From JANELJ01 sp024511395 (GTDB lineage Bacteria > Pseudomonadota > Gammaproteobacteria > GRL18): a stretch of DNA of 64,000 nt. The stretch covers positions 248,001 to 312,000 of the forward strand of contig OY820613.1 in the NCBI GenBank assembly GCA_963681975.1, read 5' to 3'. The notes beneath the pieces were generated by a model. It worked only from the letters and a program-made list of their open reading frames with translations. It was not told the DNA's origin and made no database searches. Numbering within the stretch: the first letter of the stretch is position 1; each line of letters begins with the position of its first letter. Positions 26,387 through 36,363 of the stretch are shown piece by piece. Made by a program: the position numbers and the translations under genes.

Positions 26387-28330
26387 CTACTTGTTTTCCC
26401 GGTTTTCAATCAGCTCTTCAACCACCGATGGATCAGCCAGAGTTGAAGTATCACCCATGTTATCCAGTTCGTTACTGGCTATCTTACGCAAAATACGGCG
26501 CATGATTTTACCGGAACGGGTTTTAGGCAGGCCGGGGGCCCACTGGATAAAGTCAAGGGTGGCAATGGGACCAATTTCCTTACGTACCTGTTTAACCAGT
26601 TCGATTTTAAGTTCATCGGTGGCTTCAACGCCCTTAACCAGGGTGACATAAGCGTAAATACCCTGACCCTTGATATCATGAGGAAAGCCAACTACCGCAG
26701 CTTCTGCTACAGCCTGATGCAGCACCAAGGCACTTTCAATTTCAGCTGTACCCAGACGGTGGCCGGAAACATTGAGCACATCATCAACACGACCTGTTAT
26801 CCAGTAATAACTATCGGCATCACGACGACAGCCGTCACTGGTAAAGTAATGACCAGGATAGGTTTTGAAATAGGTGTCAATAAAACGTTCATGATCGCCG
26901 TAAATGGTACGCATCTGTGCCGGCCAGCTGGCACTGATTACCAAGGCACCGGATGCTTCACCTTCCATAATATTACCGTCAGGATCTATCAGGTTGGGCT
27001 TAACACCAAAGAAGGGTTTGGATACAGAGCCGGGTTTAAGTGCGGTTGCACCGGGCAGAGGAGTGATCATAAAACCGCCGGTTTCAGTTTGCCACCATGT
27101 GTCTACAATAGGACAGCGGGCATCGCCGACGACATTGTAATACCATTCCCAGGCTTCCGGGTTAATGGGTTCGCCAACAGAACCCAGTAAACGCAGGCTG
27201 GCACGGGAGGTTTTCTTGACCGGCTCATCACCTTCACTCATTAAGGCACGAATAGCGGTTGGAGCGGTATAGAAGATATTGACCTTGTGCTTGTCCACGA
27301 CCTGCCAGAAGCGGGAGGCATCAGGATAACTGGGAATACCTTCAAACATCAGGGTGGTGGCACCATTGGCCAGTGGTCCGTACAGGATATAACTATGACC
27401 GGTGATCCAGCCAACATCCGCAGTACACCAGTAAATATCACCTTCCTTATAATCAAAGGTGTATTTATGTGTAACCGCAGTATACAGCAGGTAACCGGCT
27501 GTGGTGTGCTGAACACCTTTGGGTTTGCCGGTAGAACCGGAGGTGTACAGAATAAATAATGGATCTTCAGCATCCATGACTTCTGGTGTGCAATCAGTAC
27601 TAACCGTTTCTGCGATTTCGTGATACCAGACATCGTGCTGGTCATTCCAGTCAATACTGCCTTTGGTATGCTGAATGACCAGCATAGTATGAACATTAGG
27701 ACACTGTGCAACGGCTTTGTCGGCATTGCATTTTAAGGGGATATTTTTACCACCGCGTACGCCTTCATCTGCTGCGATAACAATCTGGCAGTCGGAATCA
27801 AGAATACGGTCTTTTAGAGCTTCCGGTGAGAAACCACCAAAAACCACTGAATGGATAGCACCAATTCTTGCACAGGCCAGCATGGCATAAGCGGCTTCCG
27901 GGATCATGGGCATATAGATACAGATTCGATCGCCTTTTTTGGCACCGCGGGCTTTCAGGACATTAGCAAATCGATTGACGTTATCGGACAGCTGCTGATA
28001 GCTTATGTGTTCTGATTTATTTGGGTCATCACTTTCCCAGATAATGGCAGTCTGATCGGCATGTTCAGGCAGGTGACGGTCAATACAGTTATAAGTGACA
28101 TTCAGTTTAGCCCCTTCAAACCATTTGATACTGATATCATCGGCACCAAAATGCCAGTCGCTGACCTTGTCCCATTCTTTGTCAAAACTCAGAAATTCCT
28201 TTGCCATATCGCCCCAGAAGGTATCGGGATCATCAATGGACTGCTGATACATGCTGTTATATTTTTCTTCATTAATCCAGGCATTTTCTGTAATTGCGGG
28301 TGGAATCGGATAGACCTTATCTTCTGCCAT
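26387..28330 (-). CDS. acs: Acetyl-CoA synthetase (acetate-CoA ligase)
   Basis: 647 aa cytosolic enzyme converting acetate, ATP and CoA to acetyl-CoA via acetyl-AMP. ANL-superfamily motifs in order: PLFILYTSGSTGKPKGVQHT (P-loop), TADVGWITGHSYILYGPLAN, VDTWWQTETGGFMITPLPGA, DDVLNVSGHRLGTAEIESAL (hinge and A8), and PKTRSGKIMRRILRKIA carrying the acylation-target Lys. Length is normal. AAGGAAAG lies 8 nt before the ATG. An IS701-like element sits 21 bp upstream of the start, separating the gene from its native promoter; IS982 copy 3 abuts its stop. The coding sequence is intact but its expression is uncertain. Confidence 0.95.
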   Translation of the reverse strand: MAEDKVYPIPPAITENAWINEEKYNSMYQQSIDDPDTFWGDMAKEFLSFDKEWDKVSDWHFGADDISIKWFEGAKLNVTYNCIDRHLPEHADQTAIIWESDDPNKSEHISYQQLSDNVNRFANVLKARGAKKGDRICIYMPMIPEAAYAMLACARIGAIHSVVFGGFSPEALKDRILDSDCQIVIAADEGVRGGKNIPLKCNADKAVAQCPNVHTMLVIQHTKGSIDWNDQHDVWYHEIAETVSTDCTPEVMDAEDPLFILYTSGSTGKPKGVQHTTAGYLLYTAVTHKYTFDYKEGDIYWCTADVGWITGHSYILYGPLANGATTLMFEGIPSYPDASRFWQVVDKHKVNIFYTAPTAIRALMSEGDEPVKKTSRASLRLLGSVGEPINPEAWEWYYNVVGDARCPIVDTWWQTETGGFMITPLPGATALKPGSVSKPFFGVKPNLIDPDGNIMEGEASGALVISASWPAQMRTIYGDHERFIDTYFKTYPGHYFTSDGCRRDADSYYWITGRVDDVLNVSGHRLGTAEIESALVLHQAVAEAAVVGFPHDIKGQGIYAYVTLVKGVEATDELKIELVKQVRKEIGPIATLDFIQWAPGLPKTRSGKIMRRILRKIASNELDNMGDTSTLADPSVVEELIENRENK

Positions 28331-29277
28331 TGTGTACTTTCCTTATAAAAACTAAAGTTTAGAGCGACAGCTCACCCTTGAGAGTCCTGTTTCGCTCATA
28401 CGTTCTTTAACAATTTGTTTATAACCAGCTGTTTTGAAATTGTTTTTATAACAAATCTTCAAATCGCCTTAAAATATCCGTATCCGGCGGGTGGAATTTT
28501 TGGGACTTACCATCCCACCAGTCCCTGACCCTAACCTGCGAAAAATACCTTATCAGTCCCATTCGTATTCTTCCGGCAGTAATGGGTGTATTCTTTCGCC
28601 AGGGCGTATTATCAATTAAGCGCAATACCGGGTCCGGACATTTAATAGCCCGCAATTGAGGTATAATATACCCCGGAGCAATAATGTGTACCCATCGATG
28701 TAACACCTTCCGGGTTTTCTGCCAGGTCTGTTTCATGCCCCAGTCATTTTTTAACTGATTGAACAAGGGCTCAATCGACCAGCGCTTTTCATAAGCGACA
28801 ATAACATCCAGACCACTTAACTGCATATCTGTTGACAGTAATAGACGTGGTCTTTTTTTCCCTTTAGAGTCCTCAAACTCACACCAGACAAAGCATACCG
28901 ACTGGCCATTCAGAAAGCGGGCTTTAGCCACCGCTGTTCGGTAATTAACCTGCTGTTCACGTCCATACAGGTGTACGGTTTCCTTATTTAAAGGCAGCCG
29001 TTTAATTTCTTCTTTTGTATAACGTGTCCCATATTTTCCGGGTTGTCCCCGGCCTTTACCTTGCCAGGGTCGTTTATATAATACGGTATCGATTCGTACC
29101 TGACCTATAACCGTCATATTATAAGCCTGTACCGGTTCAATAAAAGAACGGTGCATATACCAACTGTCCACCAATACAGTAACCGCTTTATCTTTTAGCG
29201 GTTCCATCAATGCCCGGATAAGACTTCGGGCAATCACCAGTTTACCACTGTTACCGGCCTGTGGTGTTAAACGTAAT

Positions 29278-30300
29278 TAACCTGAGATCTGGATAAGAAC
29301 CCAGTCATTTACCTAAATACAGAGAGTTTTCATATCAGTCTCATCTATTCTGATTGTCGGCTTGTCTTTTTTATGACAATAGGCAATCAGAGAACCAATA
29401 AGGTTCAACATAAAACCACTTACGCTTCTATGACGTGAATGTTCAATCTGTGTAATATTTTTTAGCTGCTCATTAACTGTTTCAATTATAAAACGTTTTT
29501 TCAGCATAATCTTATCCCACAATGCAATGGCACGTGTTTTCATGTTTCGTCTGACATTGGTAATAAGCCCGACATCCTGTTCAAACAGTTCATCACTTAA
29601 AAGACTGGAGACATAGCCTTTGTCACCATAAAGCTTTCCATATAAGTCTTTGGCCATTTCAGGAACCGGTTTTCTGTCATCTACATTACCGGCCGTCAAT
29701 TTAGTGGCCAGTATTTCACCTTTATGATTAATGATCAGGTGAACTTTAAACCTATAGAACCACCCCATGGTCGATTTGCCTCGCTGAGCAACACCATCAA
29801 AGACTTTATGCCTGGGTATGCGAATGTTGTGGCATACTTTAATGCTGGTCGCATCAACAAAGGCAATTCCGGTTGGCTTTCCTTTGCAATGAGTAAAGTA
29901 AGCGCATAATGGCACCAGTACCGATGACATCACTCACAGGAAACGGCTATAGCTCAATAAATTTGGAAACTCTTTCCTAAGATGTTGATGCACATGGCAT
30001 AAATAATAACTCTTAAAATCTTTGTAATGTGACTGATGAAAGTTAATCAGGATAGTCATCAGTTCACCGGGGCTCATTACATCTTGTCGTCTTCTCTTTT
30101 TATCACCGGATTCCAGCAGTGTTTTTTCCCATTCAGGATAAAAGACCTGGTTGAAATCATCGATATTACAATACAATTCATCTATAGTAGTCACTTGCCT
30201 GTTCCTTGTTCAAATTCATTTGATTTGGTCATTAAATGATCTGATCGAGAAACAGGCATTTAGTTCAATATTTTTTAGTTCTTATCCAGAATTCAGGTTA
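29278..30300 (-). mobile_element. IS982-type element, copy 4 (1023 bp)
   Basis: Flanked by AT (29276-29277, 30301-30302). The uninterrupted target is present at about 38130-38140 in IS701-like copy 2, which directly confirms the 2-bp duplication. Confidence 0.93.
29313..30194 (-). pseudogene. IS982-type transposase with in-frame TGA
   Basis: Same nonsense codon after SRFL as at 25727. It carries its own changes (DATSIKVC, WFYRFKVH), so it is not a simple recent duplicate of copy 3. Confidence 0.85.
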
Positions 30301-30813
30301 ATAACAATGGCAGAGCCGTATTACAGCCAGAACGCTTAACAATCGCAGCCAGTGCTACCCGGCATTGCCCTCTGACATACCGGGACAGATTGGTTTTATT
30401 ACCATGCTGGTGGTGTATCTGACTCATGGGTGCCTTTTTGGAATGACGCAGCACGATAGAGTCATCTATGGCCAGATAAACCGGATTATCCCCAAACAGC
30501 TTTAGAAACAGGGCCGTCCATTGTCTCATCAGTTTAAGATAAGACCACTGACCGGTTTCAAGCCATTTATAATAACCGGGCCATTGCCTGGCCATGCCCA
30601 CTATCCAGATAGCACTGGTTACAAACCCTGATTGAGTTAATAAACTGCCCATTAATAACTCAATAAAGTTTTTTGCGCTCCTAAGGGGTAGCGCTCGGGT
30701 TAAAAATGTTATGTAATAAAACAGTTCATCAGGGATATTGCCGTATCCTTTGATGTGTATTGCGGCCTCCAGAAGTTTGTTTTTTCTTACTGAATTATTT
30801 TGTTTACCTCGGA

Positions 30814-30925
30814 GTAACAGGGGCCGGGTGTCCCTTGATGAAGTTTCGACAGCATGGAGGCTGTCGAAAAGCCTCCATGGATGGATTCACGGAGGCTTCA
30901 GCAAGGGATATCCGGTTCCTGTTAC
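30814..30925. repeat. 112-nt Y-shaped palindromic core (in IS701-like copy 1)
   Basis: Outer arms GTAACAGG and CCTGTTAC, then CCCTTGATGAAG against CTTCAGCAAGGG (one mismatch). Inner hairpin TTCGACAGC/GCTGTCGAA. A second loop has GCCTCC...GGAGGC around ATGGATGGATTCAC. Confidence 0.8.
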
Positions 30926-31059
30926 GGACTATCGGTTAACTGAGGTAATCAATAAATTTTAAATGATTCTCCTTTTTGGGGGGGCTGAAACTCTAAACTT
31001 TAGTTATAAAAAGTAGTGGGTTATAAAATAGTGACTTATAAATTATTGTTTTAAAAATT

Positions 31060-31512
31060 CTAACTGAATATTTTCTGCCACCAGCGGCGGCGATTACCCG
31101 GCGACTGCATGGCCACTTCCAGATCAATGGGCTGAACTCTGCTGATTATCCAGCCGGGAAGAGGGGGCTGTGAACCGTTAGAACCACACACATGGCCGAG
31201 ATTATTCGGATCATAGATTTTAACAAAAGCCGGGCTGGTTTTATCGTCAACATAAACTATACCGCAGTATTTTTCATCGTGATCGGCATGCAGCAGCTTA
31301 TCAATTTCATCGATAAAGTGCAGAAACTGGTCGGCGGTACAGGGGGTTAGCGGAGGTTCTTCACCAATATGATAGATATACCAGTCTTCAGTCTTACCGA
31401 ACTGCAGGGTCTGCCATAATTCATCCAGCTGTTCCCAGCGTAAAATACCTACCAAGTGTCCCTGATATTTTTCCATAAAAGGATGATCGGCTTCTACCGC
31501 TGTTTCTGACAC
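31060..31512 (-). CDS. Conserved-looking protein of unknown function (150 aa)
   Basis: Not recognised. A soluble, acidic-then-basic protein: QGHLVGILRWEQLDELWQTL, DWYIYHIGEEPPLTPCTADQ, FLHFIDEIDKLLHADHDEKY and CGIVYVDDKTSPAFVKIYDP, then a proline-rich turn (GSQPPLPGWIISRVQPIDL) and a basic end (GNRRRWWQKIF). The frame is intact. It lies immediately downstream of gluQ on the same strand (about 45 bp after the gluQ stop is its upstream side), so co-transcription with gluQ is possible. Confidence 0.6.
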   Translation of the reverse strand: MSETAVEADHPFMEKYQGHLVGILRWEQLDELWQTLQFGKTEDWYIYHIGEEPPLTPCTADQFLHFIDEIDKLLHADHDEKYCGIVYVDDKTSPAFVKIYDPNNLGHVCGSNGSQPPLPGWIISRVQPIDLEVAMQSPGNRRRWWQKIFS

Positions 31513-31557
31513 TGTTTGCTCCGCGCTTTAAAAAGTTGTTCGATATGACTTGCTAGG

Positions 31558-32487
31558 TTAATATATAATTTCAATTTTTTCCATCTTTGGTACCTGCTTT
31601 AATTGCCAAATATCAAAAAGGTGCTGCCAGAAGTCCTGCAGGCTCTGATAATTGTTGTCCGGGGCAATATCCTGTCTCAGAAAACGGGCGGCCTGAATCA
31701 GTGTGGGAAGATCACAGCGGACTTTTCTGGCCCGGCTCAGCTTGCTGAGTTTAAGCTGCTGTGGAGTAACAGCAAGAGGAATATGGGCATAAACTGGGGT
31801 AGGAAAATCCAGCTGCTGCTGCAGGTAGATCTGCCGTGGGGTGGAATCCAGCAGATCATGACCGCGAACAATGTGGGTAATATTGCTTAGGTATTCATCG
31901 ACCACAATGGACAGTTGATAAGTAAAGACCTTATCCCGGCGATAAATAATAAAATCACCCACGTCCTGTGCTAATTGCTGGGTGTAGTCACCCTGGATCT
32001 GATCCTTAAAACTTAAGGCTTTGTCTGGTACTTTAATACGTAGGGCGCATTCTTTATCTTCAGTTGTTTTATCTGTCTGATTATTCGGGCGGCAGGTGCC
32101 GGGATAAATACCATTGCTGGAACGGCTTTTAATCTGTTTGCGGGAACAGAAACAGGGATAAGTGAGATTTTTTTCATGCAGTACATCCAGTGCCTTGCGG
32201 TAGTCCCGGATATGCCGGCTTTGATAATAAATGTTTTCGTCCCATTCAAAACCCAGTTGTTCCAGAGTTTGGATAATATGCTCTGCCGAGTCCGGAACCA
32301 TCCGTGCCTGATCAATATTATCAATGCGCAGCAGCCACTGGCCGTTATGGGCTCTGGCATCAGCATAGCTGGCCATGGCGGCCAGCAGGGAACCAAAATG
32401 CAGTTCACCGGAGGGTGAAGGGGCAAAACGTCCACGATAGGTTTGGTCTATTGTATTATTTTTTGGCTGTGAATTGGGTTTTTTCAA
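31558..32487 (-). CDS. gluQ: Glutamyl-Q tRNA(Asp) synthetase
   Basis: 309 aa class I synthetase paralogue that attaches glutamate to queuosine in the anticodon of tRNA-Asp. GRFAPSPSGELHFGSLLAAM is the HIGH-region signature; RIDNIDQARMVPDSAEHII follows. A zinc site is suggested by YPCFCSR and YPGTCR. VRGHDLLDSTPRQIYLQQ and PQQLKLSKLSRA form the KMSKS-equivalent loop. The usual anticodon-binding domain is absent, as expected. In many gammaproteobacteria gluQ directly follows dksA; here dksA is 3 kb upstream on the same strand, with DUF3579, ISAs1 and IS5 insertions between. Confidence 0.94.
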   Translation of the reverse strand: MKKPNSQPKNNTIDQTYRGRFAPSPSGELHFGSLLAAMASYADARAHNGQWLLRIDNIDQARMVPDSAEHIIQTLEQLGFEWDENIYYQSRHIRDYRKALDVLHEKNLTYPCFCSRKQIKSRSSNGIYPGTCRPNNQTDKTTEDKECALRIKVPDKALSFKDQIQGDYTQQLAQDVGDFIIYRRDKVFTYQLSIVVDEYLSNITHIVRGHDLLDSTPRQIYLQQQLDFPTPVYAHIPLAVTPQQLKLSKLSRARKVRCDLPTLIQAARFLRQDIAPDNNYQSLQDFWQHLFDIWQLKQVPKMEKIEIIY

Positions 32488-32507
32488 GTTTCAGGTCTAT
32501 ATTGTAT

Positions 32508-33486
32508 CAGGGCGGGAGCATACTTTGATCAAAATTTAACCAAATAATAATTTGGCCCGCATATCATCATCCCATGCTGCCCGTTTTAGCTTACCTTTCA
32601 TACTGTCTTTAACAGGAGACAGTTTAGCGATATTAAGCGCAAAACGTCGAAACAATGCCATATTCTCAGGGCTGTCTCCTGTTCGTATTCTTGAATCATC
32701 TTCTTTAAAAACAACATCTAACACCCAGTGCTGACTATTTTCTATGCGCCAGTGACGCCTTATCTTCCGGGCGATATTCTCTACATCATCCTTCAATGAA
32801 CTGATGTAACAGGAATATTCAGTCCGTTCTTTATTCTGGCTCTGTACCTGCCTTTTGACTTCAATAACACTGTGTAAGCCTTGCCATGATTGTGCTGATT
32901 CAATCCAGCCGGATATAGCGAGGCCGTTCAATATGACCATGTCCTTTATCCACTTCCTCATAAGACTGACTACTAATGGTTTCCGGTTCATCCCGTTTTA
33001 TCTTATGAAACCAGGCTTTAATTTCCTCATAAAGTGTTTTCTGGTTATTTTTAACCTGGATGACATAGTCAGCCTGCTGTTTTCTTAATGTGGGCACCGT
33101 CTCTTTCTGGCAGTGCATCCAGGGTGACACAACTGTCTTTAACATCAAACAGTTCAAGGCTCTCCCCTGTACGCTTTTAATTTCATTCTTTTTACCTGCA
33201 GAACAGCTTTGATAAACCACCAGACCACTGTTAACCGCCATTACAGAAAGCAGGTGTAAAGCCGTCATTTTATCACCGTTATGATGGCTTCTCCTTAAGG
33301 TTTTACCATCATCCAGTAATTCGTACTGGATGTTTATATCTGTTCGGCCGTCTTGTAGTGATTTAAAATGAGGGTCAAAGTTCATCAGAGTCTCCAAATG
33401 CTTACTTTAAAGATCTGAGCCTCATCTTTCAAATTAGTTCAATTTAATTTCTGGTTGTTTTTTGAGCAAAGTATGATCCGGCCCTG
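32508..33486 (-). mobile_element. ISAs1-type element, copy 1, internally deleted (979 bp)
   Basis: Ends CAGGGCGGGAGCATACTTT and (reverse complement) CAGGGCCGGATCATACTTT. A perfect 10-bp duplication TATATTGTAT flanks it (32498-32507, 33487-33496). It is about 257 bp shorter than copy 2. Confidence 0.92.
32536..33397 (-). pseudogene. ISAs1-type transposase, deleted and frameshifted
   Basis: Begins METLMNFDPHFKSLQDGRTD, but an internal deletion joins YELLD to DGKTLRRSHHNG, removing about 83 codons. Further small indels near 33115-33175 and 32917 shift the frame (SVQGRALNCLMLKTVV; RLD|ESAQSWQG). The intact version is at 38268. Confidence 0.88.
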
Positions 33487-33669
33487 TATATTGTATAAAA
33501 AAGTATCAGCTAATAAATGTATCTTACCCAGGGGAATTATGTCAGAAGCATCAGAAAAAATAATCATAGAAGGTATTAAACAGGATGGCAATAAATCCAG
33601 ACCCAGTGACTGGTGTAAACGACTGGCCACTACTCTGGCCAGTTTTGGTGATGACCAGCGGCTAAAATA

Positions 33670-35151
33670 GTTCAACCTGAATAGTACCGTTTTAAGCCTG
33701 ATATCAAGCCAGGTTTAAAGCGGCTGATTGTTCTGGTTTGATAAAATATCCCATCAAACCGGAAATAATTTTGAGCCACAAAAGCCGGAGCTTATTGAGG
33801 ATCTTTCTTAAGTTATGACCAGCGGCTACCATAACCACATTAATGGCATCACCGACTGTGCCTTTGAGGTAGCAGCGATCTAAACGGCCATCGTTTTTCA
33901 TATGACCGATTTCAGGCTCAATCGCACTGCGCCGTTTTAATGCCTTTTTAATACTTCGGGTAACGCCTCGCTTCTGACCTGAGATAAAAACTTTCGTATC
34001 TTTTACCTCATGTCCACGATAGCCCCGATCAACAAAGCACTGTTCCGGCTGTACAGCTGTAAACTGTTTTATCTGTTCCAGTTGTGGCAGTAGAGTGTGT
34101 CCATCATAAGGATTGCCCGGACAGCTTTGAGCGCCAATAACAAAGCCTTCCTTGTTGGTTACCGCGATACTGGTTTTAACACCAAATTCATAAGGCTTAT
34201 GAGCTTTGCCTTTACTGATACACTCGACTTCCGGTGCATGTAAACTGTAAAGCTTGTTCTTACTGTGCTGCTCCTGCTCAATTAGTTTCTGAGCCTGTTT
34301 TAGAGCTACTTCAAACAGAGACTGAATATCAACGGAATAGTTGGGCAGTTGTCGTTCAATATCCCGTTTAACACGACCTAAACGGGATTTCAGTTTATTG
34401 TTCATTTTCTTCATACGTTTAAACTGTTTTGCATGAGCATAACGACTGGCCATTAGTACATATTGCGGCCCAACCCGATTATAGTTCTGGCGCAGTTTAA
34501 TACCGTGCTCTTTGGACAGTTTAACCAGGTTTTCTCTGGCTTTGTTCAGGAGCTTTGAATCGGTTGGAAAAGCGATGTTCTTTTCCTGTACGGTAGTATC
34601 TACCGTGACTTTCTTTAAACTGCCGGGCTTGATAGTTTTACTCTTTAGTCCGGCTTTAATGGTTTCAATCAGTAATTTTTCACTGCCTGATTTACCCGGC
34701 CGGTTACGCCATTTGGTCATGGTCACAGGGTGTATGGGCATCTTATGCTGAAAGTATTCTTCACCACAGAAATACTGCCAGTACGGATTTTCTGTCCAGC
34801 CTTTTACTACCTGTTCATCTGATAAATCATGAAGGTGTTTCAGGTAATGCAATCCTGCAATCAAACGAGTGCGTATGGCAGGAGCACCTTTAGTGGATAC
34901 AAACAAAGCGCCCCATTCTTTATCAGGACTTTCCCGGTCTATGTGTTTTGATAACTTAATCAACTCATGTTTTCAAGGCGCATCCTGAACAGGTCTTCCT
35001 GAGGTATTTTTGGCTGTTTCTCTGGCTTCATTCTGGTCTGGAAATTTGCAAGGTAATAAGGCTTATTTTACCAAAAACCTGCAAATTTAACACCCATAAT
35101 CAAGCAATATTTCTTTATAAATCAATGTGCTATGATTTATTCAGGTCGGAC
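33670..35151 (-). mobile_element. IS5-type element, copy 5 (1482 bp)
   Basis: Both ends are intact; 16 bp shorter than the standard copy because of a small deletion near the transposase start. Flanked by TAAAATA on both sides. Confidence 0.92.
33704..35031 (-). pseudogene. IS5-type transposase, 5' frameshift
   Basis: A 16-bp deletion near 34968 between CATGGTTT and CATGTTTT removes the MLDINHE region and shifts the frame from the natural ATG at 35031. The remaining 419 codons from an internal ATG (34963) contain all DDE residues, so partial function cannot be excluded. Confidence 0.82.
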
Positions 35152-35386
35152 TAAAATATTGTAAAAGTGCTCACCCCTGTATCATTAACGGGGTTAACTG
35201 CCTGATTGTTGAACGGGATCTGGCTTCAAAATCTCCGGGTTCATATGAGTTTTTAATAGCATTTGCCGAGGAGAAGCTTAAAGTTCAGGAAGATCGGAGG
35301 AACAGACAGGTAGAGGTACCAGTAGACAGAAGGGAAAGAAGGGTTCTAGCCTGAAACCGGTTAATATAAAATTAACTTATAAAAAC

Positions 35387-35425
35387 AAAAAACGGAGTAG
35401 AACAGTAGTTCTGACTCCGTTTTTT
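35387..35425. terminator. Bidirectional terminator between the DUF3579 gene and dksA
   Basis: AAAAAACGGAGT...ACTCCGTTTTTT with inner AGAAC/GTTCT and a bulged G. A tracts and T tracts on the two sides suit termination of both convergent genes. Confidence 0.85.
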
Positions 35426-35455
35426 GCTTTAAGCAGGCGGTTAAAACAGGTGTTT

Positions 35456-35893
35456 TTAACCAGTTTTTTCTTTCAGTTCATCCAGCTCTTTACAGTCAAT
35501 ACACTGTGTTGCAGTTGGACGAGCTTCCAGACGTCGAATGCCGATTTCTACGCCGCAGGTTTCACAATAACCATAGTCACCGGTTTCGATGTCTTTTAAT
35601 GATTCGTCAATTTTCTTGATCAGTTTGCGTTCCCGGTCGCGGGTTCTGAGCTCCAGAGCAAATTCTTCTTCCTGTGACGCACGGTCACTGGGATCAGGGA
35701 AGTTGGTTGCATCGTCTTTCATATGTGTCACCGTCTTGTCGACTTCTTCCATTAACTCTTTTTTCCAGTCCAGCAATATTTTTCTAAAATGTTCCTGCTG
35801 GTCTTCGTTCATGTATTCTTCGCCCTTTTTCTCCTTATAGGGTACAAAAGAGTCCATAGCACTTTCTGAAGTGGTGCTTTTTCTAGTTGGCAT
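35456..35893 (-). CDS. dksA: RNA polymerase-binding transcription factor DksA
   Basis: 145 aa. DksA enters the RNA polymerase secondary channel and acts with ppGpp. Coiled-coil region: HFRKILLDWKKELMEEVDKT, with the tip motif DPSDRASQEEEFALELRTRD (two Asp). The zinc finger is YCETCGVEIGIRRLEARPTA with CIDC. Length is close to the usual 151 aa. ATG at 35893. The partner signal enzyme PpnN, which binds (p)ppGpp, is dead elsewhere in the window. Confidence 0.96.
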   Translation of the reverse strand: MPTRKSTTSESAMDSFVPYKEKKGEEYMNEDQQEHFRKILLDWKKELMEEVDKTVTHMKDDATNFPDPSDRASQEEEFALELRTRDRERKLIKKIDESLKDIETGDYGYCETCGVEIGIRRLEARPTATQCIDCKELDELKEKTG

Positions 35894-36075
35894 TGATTCA
35901 ACTCCAGCCTGTTTTTAAAAAGATGTGAATATATAACAAAATATCCAGACTAAGGCAATAAATTCGTGTTTTTTTTCGGGTTTAATTTGTTTTTTAACTA
36001 AAGTTTAGAGTTTCAGCTCCCCCAAAAAGGAGAATCATTTAAAATTTATTGATTACCTCAGTTAACCGATAGTCC

Positions 36076-36187
36076 GTAACAGGAACCGTGTATCCCTTGC
36101 TGAAGCCTCCGTGAATCCATCCATGGATGCTTTTCGACAGCCTCCCTGCTGTCGAAACATCATCAAGGGACACCCGGCCGCTGTTAC
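36076..36187. repeat. 112-nt Y-shaped palindromic core (in IS701-like copy 2)
   Basis: Arms GTAACAG/CTGTTAC, then CCCTTGCTGAAG near the 5' side and CATCATCAAGGG on the 3' side. Inner hairpin TTCGACAGC-CTCCCT-GCTGTCGAA and the conserved GAATCCATCCATGGATG block. Same orientation relative to the transposase as in copy 1. Confidence 0.8.
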
Positions 36188-36363
36188 TCCGAGGTAAACA
36201 AAATAATTCAGTAAAAACAGGAAAAAAATGTAAAAAAAAGCAAAAAACAGTTGACAAAAATTCGGCAGCATTGCGGCCTTCAGTAAGAAAAAACAAACTT
36301 CTGTAGGCCGCAATGCACACCAAAGGATACAGCAATATCCCCGGTGAACTGTTTTATTACATA

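Larger units (their letters stand above)
28446..30652 (-). pseudogene. IS701-like (DDE_5-type) transposase split by IS982 copy 4
   Basis: With the IS982 copy removed, about 390 codons read without a stop from MGSLLTQSGFVTSAIWIVGM to RRFEDLL. Features: VYLAIDDSIVLRHSKKAP (first Asp), HHQHGNKTNLSRYVRGQCRV, TVLVDSWYMHRSFIEPV (second Asp), and YEKRWSIEPLFNQLKNDWG (YxxRWxIExxFxxLK, Glu). The fold is IS4/IS701 superfamily; I am less sure of the exact family. Interrupted at codons ALPLLL|RLTPQ (29278-30300). Confidence 0.8.
28351..31004 (-). mobile_element. IS701-like element, copy 1, containing IS982 copy 4
   Basis: Ends ACTAAAGTTTAGAG (28351) and CTCTAAACTTTAGT (31004). TATAAAA flanks both sides (28344-28350, 31005-31011). 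Its 5' leader (about 30653-31004) holds the palindromic core at 30814-30925 and otherwise nothing coding. Confidence 0.82.
33539..35354 (+). pseudogene. DUF3579 family gene interrupted by an IS5-type copy
   Basis: The 5' part (33539-33669) reads MSEASEKIIIEGIKQDGNKS, RPSDWCKRLATTLASFGDDQ, RLK. The 3' part (from 35152) continues YCKSAHPCIINGVNCLIVER, DLASKSPGSYEFLIAFAEEK. This is the DUF3579 pattern of small proteobacterial proteins of unknown function. TAAAATA repeats on both sides (33663-33669, 35152-35158). Without the IS the frame is open for about 105 codons to TGA at 35352, so insertion is probably recent. A GGGGAA ribosome site precedes the ATG. Confidence 0.8.

Noticed and set aside
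36039..36335. 98-codon minus-strand frame in the IS701-like leader
   Set aside because: It runs through the palindromic core and AT-rich leader, is broken in the other copies, and has no family resemblance.
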